A stretch of DNA of 64,000 bases from Terriglobia bacterium (GTDB taxonomy: Bacteria; Acidobacteriota; Terriglobia; Terriglobales; Acidobacteriaceae), in the NCBI GenBank assembly GCA_020073465.1, contig JAIQFC010000022.1:1-64000 (forward strand), written 5' to 3'. Below the pieces are notes generated by a model, which had not been told where the DNA came from, made no database searches, and worked only from the letters and a program-made list of their open reading frames with translations. Shown here in pieces: positions 8,581-17,858 of this stretch (the first letter of the stretch is position 1; every line of letters begins with the position of its first letter). The translations under genes were made by a program, and so were the position numbers.

Positions 8581-11500
8581 ATGCCGTCCCTGCCTGCCTC
8601 TCTTGCCTGGGCTCATCCTCTTGTTGCGGAGTGGTTCGTGCGGCGGTTTGAGACTCCGACCGAGCCGCAGGAACAGGGGTGGCCGCACATCCTGGCAGGG
8701 CGCACCACGCTGATTTCCGCGCCGACCGGGTCGGGCAAGACGCTCGCCGCCTTCCTCGCTTGTATTGATCGGCTGGTGCGCAAGGCGCTGGCTGGAGATT
8801 TGGCGGACCGGACCGAGGTGCTCTACGTTTCGCCGCTCAAGGCGCTGGGCAACGACATCCAGAAGAACCTTGAAGTTCCGCTGGGCGAGATCCTCGCCCT
8901 GGCTGGCGAACGCGGCCTGCTGATGCCGGAGATTCGCACTGCGGTGCGCACCGGCGACACGCTGGCACACGAGCGGCGGGCAATGCTGAAGAGACCTCCG
9001 CACATTCTCGTGACCACGCCCGAGTCGCTCTACATTCTGCTCACCGCCGACAAGAGCCGGGCGATTCTGCGCGATGTCGAGACCCTGATTGTCGATGAAA
9101 TTCACGCCGTGGCCGACGACAAGCGCGGGGCACATCTGACGTTGTCGCTGGAGCGGTTGGACGCTTTGGCCTGCAGGCCGCCCGTTCGCATTGGGCTTTC
9201 GGCCACGCAGAAGCCGATTGAAGAGGTTGCGCACTTCCTGACCGGCAATGGCAGGGCTGATCCCGTCATCGTTGATGTCGGACACAAGCGCCAGCTCGAT
9301 CTTGCCGTCGAAGTGCCACCCATGCCGCTGGGGCCGATTGCCTCGAACGAATTATGGGACGCGATCTACGACCGGCTGGTGGCGCTGGTGGAGCAGCATC
9401 GCTCGACCCTGGTGTTTGTGAATACGCGCCGGCTGGCGGAGCGGATCGCACACCAGCTGGGCGAGCGCATAGGCGAGGAGAACGTGGCCGCGCACCACGG
9501 CAGCCTGTCGCGCAAGCTGCGCCTGGCGGCGGAGAAGAGGCTGAAAGAGGGCCAGGTGCGGGTGCTGGTCGCGACAGCGTCGTTAGAACTCGGAATTGAT
9601 GTCGGGACGGTTGACCTTGCCGTGCAGATTAACTCGTGCCGGGCGATCGCCGTGGCGCTACAGCGGGTTGGGAGATCGGGACACTGGCGCGGTGCCGTCC
9701 CAAAGGGACGGTTCTTCGCGACCACGCGAGACGACTTATTGGAAAACGCGGCGCTGGTGCGGGCCATTCGTCAGGGAGATCTGGATCGGCTGATCATTCC
9801 GGAGTCTCCGCTCGACGTGCTGGCGCAGCAGATTGTGGCTGCATGCTCGGCGGAGGAATGGCGCGAAGACGACATGTTTGCACTGGCGAAACGCGCCTAT
9901 CCCTACCGCAACCTGACGCGAGAAACCTTCGACTCAATTCTGGAAATGCTTTCGGAAGGGATTGCGGCACGACGCGGGCGTTATGGCGCATATGTGCATC
10001 GTGACCGGGTGAACACCAAATTGCGGGCGCGGCGCGGCGCCCGCCTCGCGGCGATTACCAGCGGCGGCGCGATTCCGGATAACTCGCTGTACACCGTCGT
10101 CGCGGAGCCTGACGGCGCTCTCGTGGGCACGGTGGATGAGGACTTCGCCGTCGAAAGCAATCGCGGCGACATTATGCTGCTGGGCAACACTTCGTGGATG
10201 ATCCACCGGATTGAGACCAACGCGGGCCGCGTGCTGGTGCAGGACGCGCACGGAGCCCCGCCGAGTGTGCCGTTCTGGCGAGGGGAAGCTCCGGCGCGGA
10301 CCCAGGAATTATCAGCGCACGTCGGCGAGTTGCGGCAAAAGATCAGTGAGATGCTGCCGCACACGTCGCCGGTGGGATTTTCGGCGACACAGCCGGAAGT
10401 GGCGTCCGCAGTGGGCTGGCTCAAGCAAGAGTGCGGGTTGGATGATTCCGGCGCGGAGCAGGCGATTGAGTACGTTCTCCAGGGGCGCGCTGTTCTGGGA
10501 GAAGTGCCGACGCAGAGTACGGTGATTGCGGAACGCTTCTTTGACGAAGGCGGGGGAATGCAACTGGTGATCCACGCGCCCTTTGGCGGACGCATCAACA
10601 AGGCTTGGGGACTGGCTTTGCGCAAACGTTTCTGCCGGGGATTCAACTTTGAACTGCAGGCTGCGGCTACCGACAATGGGCTGAATATCGCACTGGCGGA
10701 GCAGCACAGTTTCCCGCTGGGCGATGTGTTTCATTTCCTGCAGGCGGACACGGTGCAGCCGATTCTGGAGCAGGCGGCGCTGGATTCTCCAATTTTTGGC
10801 ACGCGCTGGCGCTGGGATGCGAACCGGTCGCTGGCCTTGCTGCGCTTCCAGAATGGCAAGAAGGTTCCGCCGCAGATTCAGCGGATGCGGTCCGACGATT
10901 TGCTGGCCTCGGTGTTTCCCGATGCGGCGGCTTGTTTTGAGAACATAGAAGGAGAGAGGCAGATTCCGGACCATCCACTGGTCGGCGAAGTGATGAAGGA
11001 CGTTCTTACGGAGGCGATGGATGTTGAGGGGTTGAAGCTGCTGCTGCGGGGGATGGCTTCGGGGCAGATTCGGGTTGTGGCGGTGGATACGCCCGTCCCG
11101 TCCCAGTTCTCGCACGAAATCCTGAACGCGAATCCGTATGCCTATCTCGACGACGCTCCGCTGGAAGAGCGGCGGGCACGGGCGGTAGAGATGCGGCGGG
11201 TGTTGCCGGAATCGGTGCTGGAGGAGGTCGGGAAGCTGGATCCAGCGGCGATCGCGCAGGTGCGGGAAGAGGCGTGGCCGGATGTGCGGGATGCGGATGA
11301 GTTGCACGATGTGCTGCACACGTTGGTGGCGCTGCCGGAGGAGTATGCCTCGGGTGGGCCGTCAGGGAGTCGAGCTGCGCTCGACCGGACAGCCGAGGGT
11401 GGCTGTCCCCGTATTAGTGTTGCTGATTGGCGCGGGTATCTCGACCGACTAGTCAACGAACGGCGAGCGGGAGTGGCGTCCCTAGATGGGCGTCGCTATT

Positions 11501-13005
11501 GGGTGGCGGCGGAGCGGGCGCGAAGTCTTGCGATGCTGTTTACGGGAGCGGAGTTCCTGCAGGAACTGCCAGAGGTTGAAACGACTCCAACCTCTCGCGA
11601 GGATGTCTTGCTCACGTTGGTAATCGGTTGGATGTCCCATTCGGGTCCGGTGACGGCAACACAGTTGGGAGAAGTTCTGGGTCTTCCGGCTTCCGATGTT
11701 GAGAAGGCTCTGCTTCGCATGGAGGCCAGCGGGACCATTCTTCGCGGCAACTTCACCGGCGCTGCTGCGCGGGCGGGGGCCCCTTCGGCTCTCGCTCAGG
11801 GCAGGTCCGCGCCACAGGAATCGGAGTGGTGCGAGAGACGGCTGCTGGCGCGGATTCACCGGCTGACCGTGGGGACGTTGCGCAAGCAGATTGAGCCGGT
11901 GACGGCGGCGCAATTCATGCGCTGGCTGATGCGCTGGCAGCACATTGCTCCGGGCACGCAGGTTGTGGGCGAACGGGGCACGCTCGAGGTGCTGCAGCAG
12001 CTGCAGGGGTTTGAGATTCCGGCGAATGCCTGGGAGCGACAGGTACTGGCGCGTCGGGTTGCAGATTACGACCCCAAGTGGCTGGACCAGCTTTGCCTGA
12101 CGGGGGCGGTGGGATGGGGAAGGCTGTCACCGCATCCGGCGACGCTGGATTACTCCGCCACGGCCAGAAGCGCAGGAGACTCATCGGTGGTCACCGCACC
12201 GGTCCGTCAGCGGCGCGTCATCCCGACCAGCGTTGCGCCGATCACTTTTTTTGTGCGCGAAGAGGCGGACTGGATGACTCCGCGGCATGAAGCAAGCGAG
12301 CAAGAGAATGCGCGCGGGCTTAGCCATGGAGCGGAAATCGTGTTGAATTTCCTAAAGCAGAGAGGAGCGTCCTTCTTCGCCGATATTGTCCGGGGCACGG
12401 GAAAACTGAAAGCAGAAATCGAGACTGCACTTTGGGAACTGGTAGCCGCGGGGGTGGTCACAGCCGACGGCTTCGATAATCTGCGCTCACTGATTGATCC
12501 CAAGCGGCGCGCCGGACAGGGAAGCGGACGGAGCACGCGTCCGCGGCACAGCACGGGACGATGGGCCTTGCTCCATGCGGTGGAAGCGGTCGAAAGACCG
12601 CGCGCGGTCGAGGCTGCATGCTGGATGCTGCTGCGTCGCTACGGGATGGTGTTCCGCGACTTGCTGGCGCGCGAGGCGAACCTGCCTTCGTGGAGAGAGT
12701 TGCTCATGGGGTTCCGCAGGCTTGAAGATCGCGGGGAAATCCGCGGTGGACGCTTTGTCGACGGGTTTCTTGGAGAACAGTTTGCGCTGCCGGTGGCCGT
12801 GGAGTCGGTACGCGCCATGCGCAACCTGCCCTTGAGCGGCGATGTCGCTACTCTGTCCGCTGCCGATCCGCTGAATCTGGTGGGGATTCTGGTGCCGGGC
12901 GAACGCGTGCCGGCCATCTCAGGAAGGACGGTGGGCTATCGAGATGGGATTGCGCTTACCATTCCTGTCCAACCACTGAGAGAAGGCGATTCCGCCGCAA
13001 GTTGA
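8581..13005 (+). CDS. lhr: Large Lhr-type superfamily 2 ATP-dependent helicase
   Basis: The 1474-residue protein is close to full-length Lhr of Enterobacteria and Mycobacteria, an SF2 translocase linked to DNA repair. Walker A APTGSGKT is at residues 47-54, the DEIH box at 172-175, SAT in GLSATQKP near 206, and motif VI QRVGRSGHW at 361-369. The Lhr core winged-helix and beta-barrel regions follow (about 420-870). The long C-terminal extension (about 870-1474) ends with winged-helix-like segments (YGMVFRDLLAREANLPSWRELL). Two stretches (residues about 931-943 and 1061-1080) are low-complexity and encoded by palindromic DNA, and look like in-frame repeat insertions. ATG start; it stands alone between terminators. 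Confidence 0.93.
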   Translation: MPSLPASLAWAHPLVAEWFVRRFETPTEPQEQGWPHILAGRTTLISAPTGSGKTLAAFLACIDRLVRKALAGDLADRTEVLYVSPLKALGNDIQKNLEVPLGEILALAGERGLLMPEIRTAVRTGDTLAHERRAMLKRPPHILVTTPESLYILLTADKSRAILRDVETLIVDEIHAVADDKRGAHLTLSLERLDALACRPPVRIGLSATQKPIEEVAHFLTGNGRADPVIVDVGHKRQLDLAVEVPPMPLGPIASNELWDAIYDRLVALVEQHRSTLVFVNTRRLAERIAHQLGERIGEENVAAHHGSLSRKLRLAAEKRLKEGQVRVLVATASLELGIDVGTVDLAVQINSCRAIAVALQRVGRSGHWRGAVPKGRFFATTRDDLLENAALVRAIRQGDLDRLIIPESPLDVLAQQIVAACSAEEWREDDMFALAKRAYPYRNLTRETFDSILEMLSEGIAARRGRYGAYVHRDRVNTKLRARRGARLAAITSGGAIPDNSLYTVVAEPDGALVGTVDEDFAVESNRGDIMLLGNTSWMIHRIETNAGRVLVQDAHGAPPSVPFWRGEAPARTQELSAHVGELRQKISEMLPHTSPVGFSATQPEVASAVGWLKQECGLDDSGAEQAIEYVLQGRAVLGEVPTQSTVIAERFFDEGGGMQLVIHAPFGGRINKAWGLALRKRFCRGFNFELQAAATDNGLNIALAEQHSFPLGDVFHFLQADTVQPILEQAALDSPIFGTRWRWDANRSLALLRFQNGKKVPPQIQRMRSDDLLASVFPDAAACFENIEGERQIPDHPLVGEVMKDVLTEAMDVEGLKLLLRGMASGQIRVVAVDTPVPSQFSHEILNANPYAYLDDAPLEERRARAVEMRRVLPESVLEEVGKLDPAAIAQVREEAWPDVRDADELHDVLHTLVALPEEYASGGPSGSRAALDRTAEGGCPRISVADWRGYLDRLVNERRAGVASLDGRRYWVAAERARSLAMLFTGAEFLQELPEVETTPTSREDVLLTLVIGWMSHSGPVTATQLGEVLGLPASDVEKALLRMEASGTILRGNFTGAAARAGAPSALAQGRSAPQESEWCERRLLARIHRLTVGTLRKQIEPVTAAQFMRWLMRWQHIAPGTQVVGERGTLEVLQQLQGFEIPANAWERQVLARRVADYDPKWLDQLCLTGAVGWGRLSPHPATLDYSATARSAGDSSVVTAPVRQRRVIPTSVAPITFFVREEADWMTPRHEASEQENARGLSHGAEIVLNFLKQRGASFFADIVRGTGKLKAEIETALWELVAAGVVTADGFDNLRSLIDPKRRAGQGSGRSTRPRHSTGRWALLHAVEAVERPRAVEAACWMLLRRYGMVFRDLLAREANLPSWRELLMGFRRLEDRGEIRGGRFVDGFLGEQFALPVAVESVRAMRNLPLSGDVATLSAADPLNLVGILVPGERVPAISGRTVGYRDGIALTIPVQPLREGDSAAS
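11371..11410. repeat. REP-like palindromic insertion inside lhr
   Basis: Two adjacent perfect hairpins are present: CGAGC-TGC-GCTCG (11371-11383) and GGACAGCC (11387-11394) with GGCTGTCC (11401-11408). The encoded segment reads SRAALDRTAEGGCPR and has no counterpart in typical helicase structure. The reading frame is kept. This resembles extragenic palindromic repeats that spread in acidobacterial genomes. Confidence 0.5.
11771..11812. repeat. Second repeat-like in-frame insertion inside lhr
   Basis: A GC-rich stretch has nested inverted segments (GCCC at about 11780 with GGGC at about 11800, flanked by GCGGG and CCGCG). It encodes Ala/Gly/Ser-rich residues (AGAPSALAQGRSAPQ). The frame is kept. 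It is probably a repeat of a different type from the one at 11371. Confidence 0.35.
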
Positions 13006-13050
13006 AGGACTTCTAACCGGCACTGTCGCAACTAAAGAGGAGCCTGTCTC

Positions 13051-13887
13051 CTATTTGGCCTGAAAATTTGCCGGATCGAGATTGGGGTTCTCCACGATCT
13101 TGTCCGCAGTCATAAGCCAATCGTAGACACTGTTTGTGCCGTTCTGCAATTCCTGGCTGAACCGCAGGTCGTACTTCCGGGGAAGGGTGATACCACTGTC
13201 GGTTTGGAAATCGCTGAATCGCTCCTCGATGATATAGCGGACTTCGTGCTGGGTGGCATTAGCTACGTCATTCGCGGCGATTACGGGAGCCCTCGCCACT
13301 GCATAGACCGTCATTACGTGGTGATGAGTGTCGGGCTCAAAATACAGCTTGATAGTCATGGCGCCGTTAGCCTTCGAGAGATACTCGATTCCCTGCAGTT
13401 CGCGGCCATCGATCTTCTTGAGACCGATGTAATCGAGCTTGACGCGGTGGCGGTCGATGTTTTGGAGGGCCCAGCCCGTGCCAAGTTCTCCTCCCAGCAA
13501 GCCTTCTTTGACGAGGGAGTCCTGGCTCGCTACGAATCCTCCGAATGCGCTCCACTTGCCCGACAAGGTAGCGGCTGAAAAAGATGCTTTGTCGCCATCG
13601 AAAACAAATTGCTCTCCCCACCACTTATCGTTGCCGAACTTCATCACGAATCTCGACTTGCGCTGCTCGGATAGGAGTTGCCAGTTCCCTGCAGTCTCGC
13701 CCCCGCCGCCAACCACAATCTTGAACCGCAGAGTACCCTGAACAGCGCGCGACTTCACGGCGGCGCGTGCTTCCGCGGTGCCGATCGAATCCAGATGTTT
13801 AGCAATGACTTCGTCTGGCTTCATGTCGGCCGCTGCGGATTTTGGATAGGAAGCAAACAGCAAACAGATTAGAGCCAGATATCGCAT
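13051..13887 (-). CDS. Exported protein, outer-membrane lipoprotein-sorting-like fold
   Basis: The 278-residue protein begins at ATG 13887, giving a signal peptide MRYLALICLLFASYPKSAAA; GCGGAG lies nine bases upstream, which supports this start over the longer frame from 13932. The mature part starts with MKPDEVIAKHLDSIG, a motif typical of acidobacterial LolA-like beta-barrel half folds. Further strands follow (SRFVMKFGNDKWWGEQFVFDG, GRELQGIEYLS, YFEPDTHHHVMTVYAVA). The C-terminal DLRFSQELQ and IVENPNLDPANF are also typical. LolA-like proteins bind lipids, but no ligand can be assigned. It is monocistronic, convergent with lhr, 45 bases apart. Confidence 0.65.
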   Translation of the reverse strand: MRYLALICLLFASYPKSAAADMKPDEVIAKHLDSIGTAEARAAVKSRAVQGTLRFKIVVGGGGETAGNWQLLSEQRKSRFVMKFGNDKWWGEQFVFDGDKASFSAATLSGKWSAFGGFVASQDSLVKEGLLGGELGTGWALQNIDRHRVKLDYIGLKKIDGRELQGIEYLSKANGAMTIKLYFEPDTHHHVMTVYAVARAPVIAANDVANATQHEVRYIIEERFSDFQTDSGITLPRKYDLRFSQELQNGTNSVYDWLMTADKIVENPNLDPANFQAK

Positions 13888-13985
13888 CAACAATTCTCCG
13901 CGGTCACTACGGATTGCCGGACTTATTGCCAATTGGTGGCGTCTGAAGATCCTGCCTCATATACCACACAGGAGTTGGGCCGGGT

Positions 13986-14031
13986 AAAAAAAATCAGGAG
14001 CTCGATGAGGGGGTCCCTCGAGCTCCTGATT
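13986..14031 (-). terminator. Strong intrinsic terminator (minus strand)
   Basis: AATCAGGAGCTCGA (13992-14005) pairs perfectly with TCGAGCTCCTGATT (14018-14031). On the minus strand a run of eight T residues follows (13993-13986). It lies upstream of, not after, the minus-strand gene ending at 13051. Confidence 0.75.
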
Positions 14032-14140
14032 AGCGTTTCTCGGCAAGACCATTCAAAAAGCGCTTCCCCCATCGCTTTCTGCCGAGCTCTCGCATATTCC
14101 AGTAGAGCACGCGCGTTTCCAACACGCAGGCCGCCTCACG
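13986..14140 (-). ncRNA. Candidate minus-strand structured RNA with tRNA-Ser-like arm and intrinsic terminator
   Basis: On the minus strand, in order: TATTCC near 14140 pairs with GGAATA near 14095 and encloses a 7-bp hairpin GCGTGTT-GGA-AACGCGC. That hairpin can also be read as an anticodon arm with loop TTGGAAA (anticodon GGA, serine). Next, CTCGGCA (14086-14080) pairs with TGCCGAG (14045-14039) and encloses AAAGCG/CGCTTT. Finally a perfect 14-bp terminator stem (14031-14018 with 14005-13992) precedes eight T residues. No GGTTCGA T-arm is present, so it is not a functional tRNA. No minus-strand protein gene lies upstream for the terminator to serve. Confidence 0.4.
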
Positions 14141-14245
14141 GAATACACTTCATGAGCTAGCTAAGCCTAATCACTACAGTAGCTTGAATGACGTTTGGTC
14201 TATTTGAGCCCCTGCTCTTGGGCGCCCGGCAACGCGTCTTTTTCC

Positions 14246-14279
14246 TATCCGATCGGATAGCTTAATATCCGTTCGGATA
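14246..14279. promoter_or_regulatory. Two matching palindromic operator-like sites
   Basis: TATCCGATCGGATA (14246-14259) and TATCCGTTCGGATA (14266-14279) share the consensus TATCCGWTCGGATA. Each is a perfect or near-perfect inverted repeat, and their centres are exactly 20 bases apart, about two helical turns. That puts two dimers on the same DNA face. They lie about 80 bases before the sigma54-activator gene. The protein that binds them is unknown. Confidence 0.6.
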
Positions 14280-14356
14280 TTGGAACGTGGCCGAGTTGAG
14301 AATGCATTTCAGCCCACACTTGTGGTAAGAACAATCGCACGGAACCCGAGGGAAGA

Positions 14357-16330
14357 TTGCATCCCAGACTGCTGGCCATTGCTGGACCACTGAAAGATTT
14401 GACCCTTCCTCTGCCCGAGGGAGAAATTACCCTGGGCCGGGACCCTTCCAACACACTGCCGGTCGCTGATCTTTCCGTTTCCCGAAAACACTGCTTGTTG
14501 AGGCGGGAGCAGGAGCGCTTTCAGGTGCAGGACCTGGAGAGCCGCAACGGCACCCTGGTGAACGGTTTCGCCGTGAAAGAACAATGGCTGCATCACGGGG
14601 ACGAGATTGCGATCGGCGATTCGGTGTTCCTGTTCTTGCTGGAGGAGGAAGAGAGGGAAGTTGCGCCGAGCCGGGTGGAGTTCGACGAGGGTCACTTCGC
14701 TGCTGATACCAAGGTGATTCATCCCAAGGACGTAGTTTACCTGCAGCCGGAACGGCTGCTCCGGGAGTTGCCTGCCACCTCGCAAGTCGCGCGTAACCTG
14801 AACGCTTTGCTCAAGATCAGCCGCGTCGTACACGCCATTCGCGACCTCGGCGACCTGCAAGGACAGTTGCTCGATTTGATCTTTGAGGTGGTACCCGCTG
14901 GTCGCGGTGCCATCCTGCTCGCGAACGGAACGGCGGGACAATTCAGTTCAATGTATGCGCGTACCCGGCAGCCGGGACACTCACAACTGGTGAGGGTCAG
15001 CCGCACGATCGCCAGGCAAGTCATGGACCAGGGGGTTGCGATCCTGGGGATGGATGTTGCCCGCAGCGGAGAATTGCGGCAAGTCGAGAGCCTGGCAGCC
15101 GCGGAAGTGCGCTCGCTTCTGTGCGTGCCTCTGACGGTTTTCCATCGGGTGATTGGCTGCATCTACCTTGACAGCAGTAATCCCGCCGGCCGTTTTCATG
15201 AAGATCATTTGCAGCTGGTGACTGCGATAGCGGGTATCTCGGCAGTCGCGCTTGACAACGCCCGCCGTCTGCAATGGCTGGAGCAGGAGAATCAGCGTTT
15301 GACCATCGAGGTCAACCAGGAACGCAGCCTGGTCGGCGAGAGTCCGGTCATGAAAGAGATTTACCACCTGTTGGCGCGAGCGGCCCCCTCGGATTCGACG
15401 GTGCTCATTGAGGGAGAGAGCGGAACGGGCAAAGAGCTGGCGGCGCGGGCCTTGCATCGCAACGGTCCTCGCGCTGGCAAACCGTTCGTAGCCATCAACT
15501 GCGCTGCGATTCCGGAATCGCTTCTCGAAAGCGACTTGTTTGGACATGAGCGGGGTGCGTTTACGGGTGCCGCAGTGCAGAAGAAGGGCAGGCTCGAGGT
15601 CGCCAACGGCGGAGTGGTATTTCTCGACGAAATCGGGGAACTCGCGCCGGCACTCCAGGTCAAGTTATTGCGCGTGTTGCAGGAGCGCGAATTTGAACGG
15701 GTGGGGGGAATTCATCCCATCAAGGTCGATATCCGGTTGGTCGCGGCCACGAACCGCGATCTGAACGAGGCTGTGCGTCTCGGAGAATTCCGCCAGGATC
15801 TCTACTACAGGCTGGCCGTGGTCAAGATGACCATGCCTCCGCTGCGCGAACGCAAAGAGGATATTCCAATGCTCACCCGGCATTTTGTGCAGAAGTGTGC
15901 CGTACGCTGCAAGGTGCGAGCCAAGCCGGTTTCCCACGATGCCATGTCTTGCCTGGTGAACTACGACTGGCCCGGCAACGTCCGCGAATTGGAGAATGCC
16001 ATCGAGCGGGCACTCGTACTCGGCTCTTCCGAGACTGTGCTTCCGGAGGACTTGCCGGATTCCTTGCTCGAACATGTGCCTGCGCCGGACATTACGGAGG
16101 CGAAATATCACGCGAGCGTGAAGGAGCTCAAGCGACAGTTGATCCTCGATGCAGTCGAGCAGACCGGGGGGAACTATGTCGAGGCGGCGGGAATTCTCGG
16201 TGTACATCCCAACTACTTGCACCGCTTGATTCGAAATCTTGATCTGAAAGACACGCTAAAGGGGGCCCTGCGCGAAATGCCACGAAGTTTCCCGCGGGGC
16301 CTTGGAAAAATTTCCGGGGGATCGGCGTAG
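14357..16330 (+). CDS. FHA-GAF-sigma54 transcriptional activator
   Basis: This 657-residue enhancer-binding protein has an N-terminal FHA domain (residues about 1-105; [18 protein letters not shown] strand, [16 protein letters not shown]) that binds phosphothreonine. A GAF domain follows (about 150-310). The AAA+ sigma54-interaction domain (about 330-565) has Walker A GESGTGKE at 353-360, GAFTGA at 400-405 and LDEIGEL as Walker B. A Fis-type helix-turn-helix is at the C-terminus ([22 protein letters not shown]). It should drive RNA polymerase-sigma54 at distant enhancers under control of Ser/Thr phosphorylation and a small ligand. Start is TTG 14357 with GAGGGA five bases upstream; no closer ATG fits. 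Palindromes upstream suggest tight regulation. Confidence 0.9.
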   Translation: MHPRLLAIAGPLKDLTLPLPEGEITLGRDPSNTLPVADLSVSRKHCLLRREQERFQVQDLESRNGTLVNGFAVKEQWLHHGDEIAIGDSVFLFLLEEEEREVAPSRVEFDEGHFAADTKVIHPKDVVYLQPERLLRELPATSQVARNLNALLKISRVVHAIRDLGDLQGQLLDLIFEVVPAGRGAILLANGTAGQFSSMYARTRQPGHSQLVRVSRTIARQVMDQGVAILGMDVARSGELRQVESLAAAEVRSLLCVPLTVFHRVIGCIYLDSSNPAGRFHEDHLQLVTAIAGISAVALDNARRLQWLEQENQRLTIEVNQERSLVGESPVMKEIYHLLARAAPSDSTVLIEGESGTGKELAARALHRNGPRAGKPFVAINCAAIPESLLESDLFGHERGAFTGAAVQKKGRLEVANGGVVFLDEIGELAPALQVKLLRVLQEREFERVGGIHPIKVDIRLVAATNRDLNEAVRLGEFRQDLYYRLAVVKMTMPPLRERKEDIPMLTRHFVQKCAVRCKVRAKPVSHDAMSCLVNYDWPGNVRELENAIERALVLGSSETVLPEDLPDSLLEHVPAPDITEAKYHASVKELKRQLILDAVEQTGGNYVEAAGILGVHPNYLHRLIRNLDLKDTLKGALREMPRSFPRGLGKISGGSA

Positions 16331-16344
16331 GAGTTTTGATCGGG

Positions 16345-17271
16345 TCAGGGCAGATGCAACTGCATGAGTCGAGAGGGATCGAGGTACGTCCCTTGCCACC
16401 GAACGGCGACATGCAGATGCGGTCCAGTTGCCCGGCCCGTGCCGCCGCTCAGGCCGACTTCCTGACCGCGGTCCACGTGGTCGCCTTCCTTCACCTTGAT
16501 GGCGGAAAGATGCAGATACAGGGTTAGCAGACCCTGCCCGTGGTCGAGCACGATGAAGTTGCCCTCATAATAGAGCGGGCGCGCCAGCAGCACGGTCCCG
16601 CTATTCATTGCTGCCACTGGAGTTCCACTGGGAACGCGGAAATCCAATCCTTGATGAGGACTCGACGTCTTGTTGTTAAAGACACGCTGCGATCCGAAAA
16701 CGTCGGAGACTGCAGCCTCGGCAGGAGTGTCGAAGTTGCCGGACCATTCCCGGTCCGGAGTGACGCGGTTCAAGTAATCCTGCTTTACTTTCTTGTCTTC
16801 GTCGATCTGTTGGAGTTGCTCCGGGCTAGGCTCGGTGAATTTCCCCTCCACCGTAAGGGCGACTTTGATCTTGGGATACTTGCCGCGGGCTACGACGAAC
16901 TTACGGCTGAATGCGACCCTGTTGTTGGCCGTTTTGGATGCCAATCGTTCGCCAGTTAGTTCCAGAGTGTACGTGCCGGGCGCTGTCTCAAAGCTGACGC
17001 CTGCGAGTGCGAACCATGTCTTGGCCGAGCTATCAAAGCTGAAAGCAACCTGGTGGCCAAGCCATGCTCCTGTCAGCGACTCGAGTCGCGCAGGCGTCTT
17101 CACTTGAAACAAGACGGGAGCGCCGTTGACCAAACGCGCCGGTTGAGCGCGGACGCTCCAGCTCGCGGCGTGGGCTGTCATCGGAAACAGGGCGCCGACA
17201 CCCAGGGTGAACAGGAGAACGATGCGATAAGGGGACCAAGAGAGAGTCGCGGGCGTGGCAAGCGGGTTCAC
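16345..17271 (-). CDS. M23-family peptidoglycan endopeptidase (LytM domain), exported
   Basis: The protein has a signal sequence (YRIVLLFTLGVGALF, cleavage after AHA), an all-beta middle region and a C-terminal LytM domain. The zinc-site motifs HxxxD (HQGLD) and HLH (GPHLHVAV) are intact, plus the downstream histidine in LYLHLSA. It should cut crosslinked peptide stems in the periplasm. I chose GTG 17271 as start. An in-frame ATG at 17322 would overlap the start of the divergent transpeptidase and leave no promoter space, though it remains possible (325 residues). It is divergent from an L,D-transpeptidase. Confidence 0.85.
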   Translation of the reverse strand: MNPLATPATLSWSPYRIVLLFTLGVGALFPMTAHAASWSVRAQPARLVNGAPVLFQVKTPARLESLTGAWLGHQVAFSFDSSAKTWFALAGVSFETAPGTYTLELTGERLASKTANNRVAFSRKFVVARGKYPKIKVALTVEGKFTEPSPEQLQQIDEDKKVKQDYLNRVTPDREWSGNFDTPAEAAVSDVFGSQRVFNNKTSSPHQGLDFRVPSGTPVAAMNSGTVLLARPLYYEGNFIVLDHGQGLLTLYLHLSAIKVKEGDHVDRGQEVGLSGGTGRATGPHLHVAVRWQGTYLDPSRLMQLHLP

Positions 17272-17320
17272 GCTATCCAGCGTAGCATTCCCACGAATGC
17301 CTCCGGCTATAATCCCGCGC

Positions 17321-17827
17321 ATGAGAATCCGGTTTCATACGGCGATAGTTTTCGGTTTGCTGTTCGCTGTCGGTGGCACGATGCTGTCTTCCGCACCTGC
17401 GCCCCGGGCGGACCGGGTGCTGGTGCTTAAGAAAGAGAGGACGCTACAGCTATTGAGGCATGGAAAGGTCATCAAGAGCTACAAGATCGCACTGGGCGGC
17501 AATCCGGTTGGTCCGAAGACCAGGCAGGGGGACCACAAGACGCCCGAGGGCGTCTACGTTCTGGATTTCCGGAACTCCCACAGCCAGTTCTACAAAGCGA
17601 TCCATATTTCCTATCCGAGCGCGGTAGATCGCAAGGAGGCAAGTAAGAAAGGCGTGTCGCCAGGTGGCGATGTTTTTGTCCACGGGCTGCCGAATGGCTA
17701 CGGCGCCATCGGTGCCGCCCATCGCTTGAAGGACTGGACGGATGGCTGCATTGCCGCCACCAACGAGGAGATCGATGAGATCTGGCAGGCGGTGCCGGAC
17801 GGCACTCCGATCGAAATCAGGCCATAA
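17321..17827 (+). CDS. L,D-transpeptidase (YkuD domain), exported
   Basis: From ATG 17321 the protein is 168 residues with a signal peptide (MRIRFHTAIVFGLLFAVGG). An earlier in-frame start at 17255 would add 22 residues without a sensible signal. The YkuD domain has RVLVLKKERTLQLL at its first strand, TPEGVY, the HGLPNG histidine and the catalytic-cysteine segment TDGCIAATNEE. This enzyme forms meso-DAP/meso-DAP crosslinks or links lipoproteins to peptidoglycan. Divergent pairing with an M23 endopeptidase suggests joint wall remodelling. Confidence 0.9.
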   Translation: MRIRFHTAIVFGLLFAVGGTMLSSAPAPRADRVLVLKKERTLQLLRHGKVIKSYKIALGGNPVGPKTRQGDHKTPEGVYVLDFRNSHSQFYKAIHISYPSAVDRKEASKKGVSPGGDVFVHGLPNGYGAIGAAHRLKDWTDGCIAATNEEIDEIWQAVPDGTPIEIRP

Positions 17828-17858
17828 CAGGGGCCCGCAGATGTGCGATTGAGAGAGT

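Noticed and set aside
8167-9285. 372-codon minus-strand frame over the small exported protein and lhr
   Set aside because: It covers two real genes and a terminator on the other strand, and its composition is that of an antisense frame.
13933-14160. 75-codon plus-strand frame upstream of the sigma54 activator
   Set aside because: It runs through the strong minus-strand terminator hairpin, has no Shine-Dalgarno sequence and no recognisable domain.
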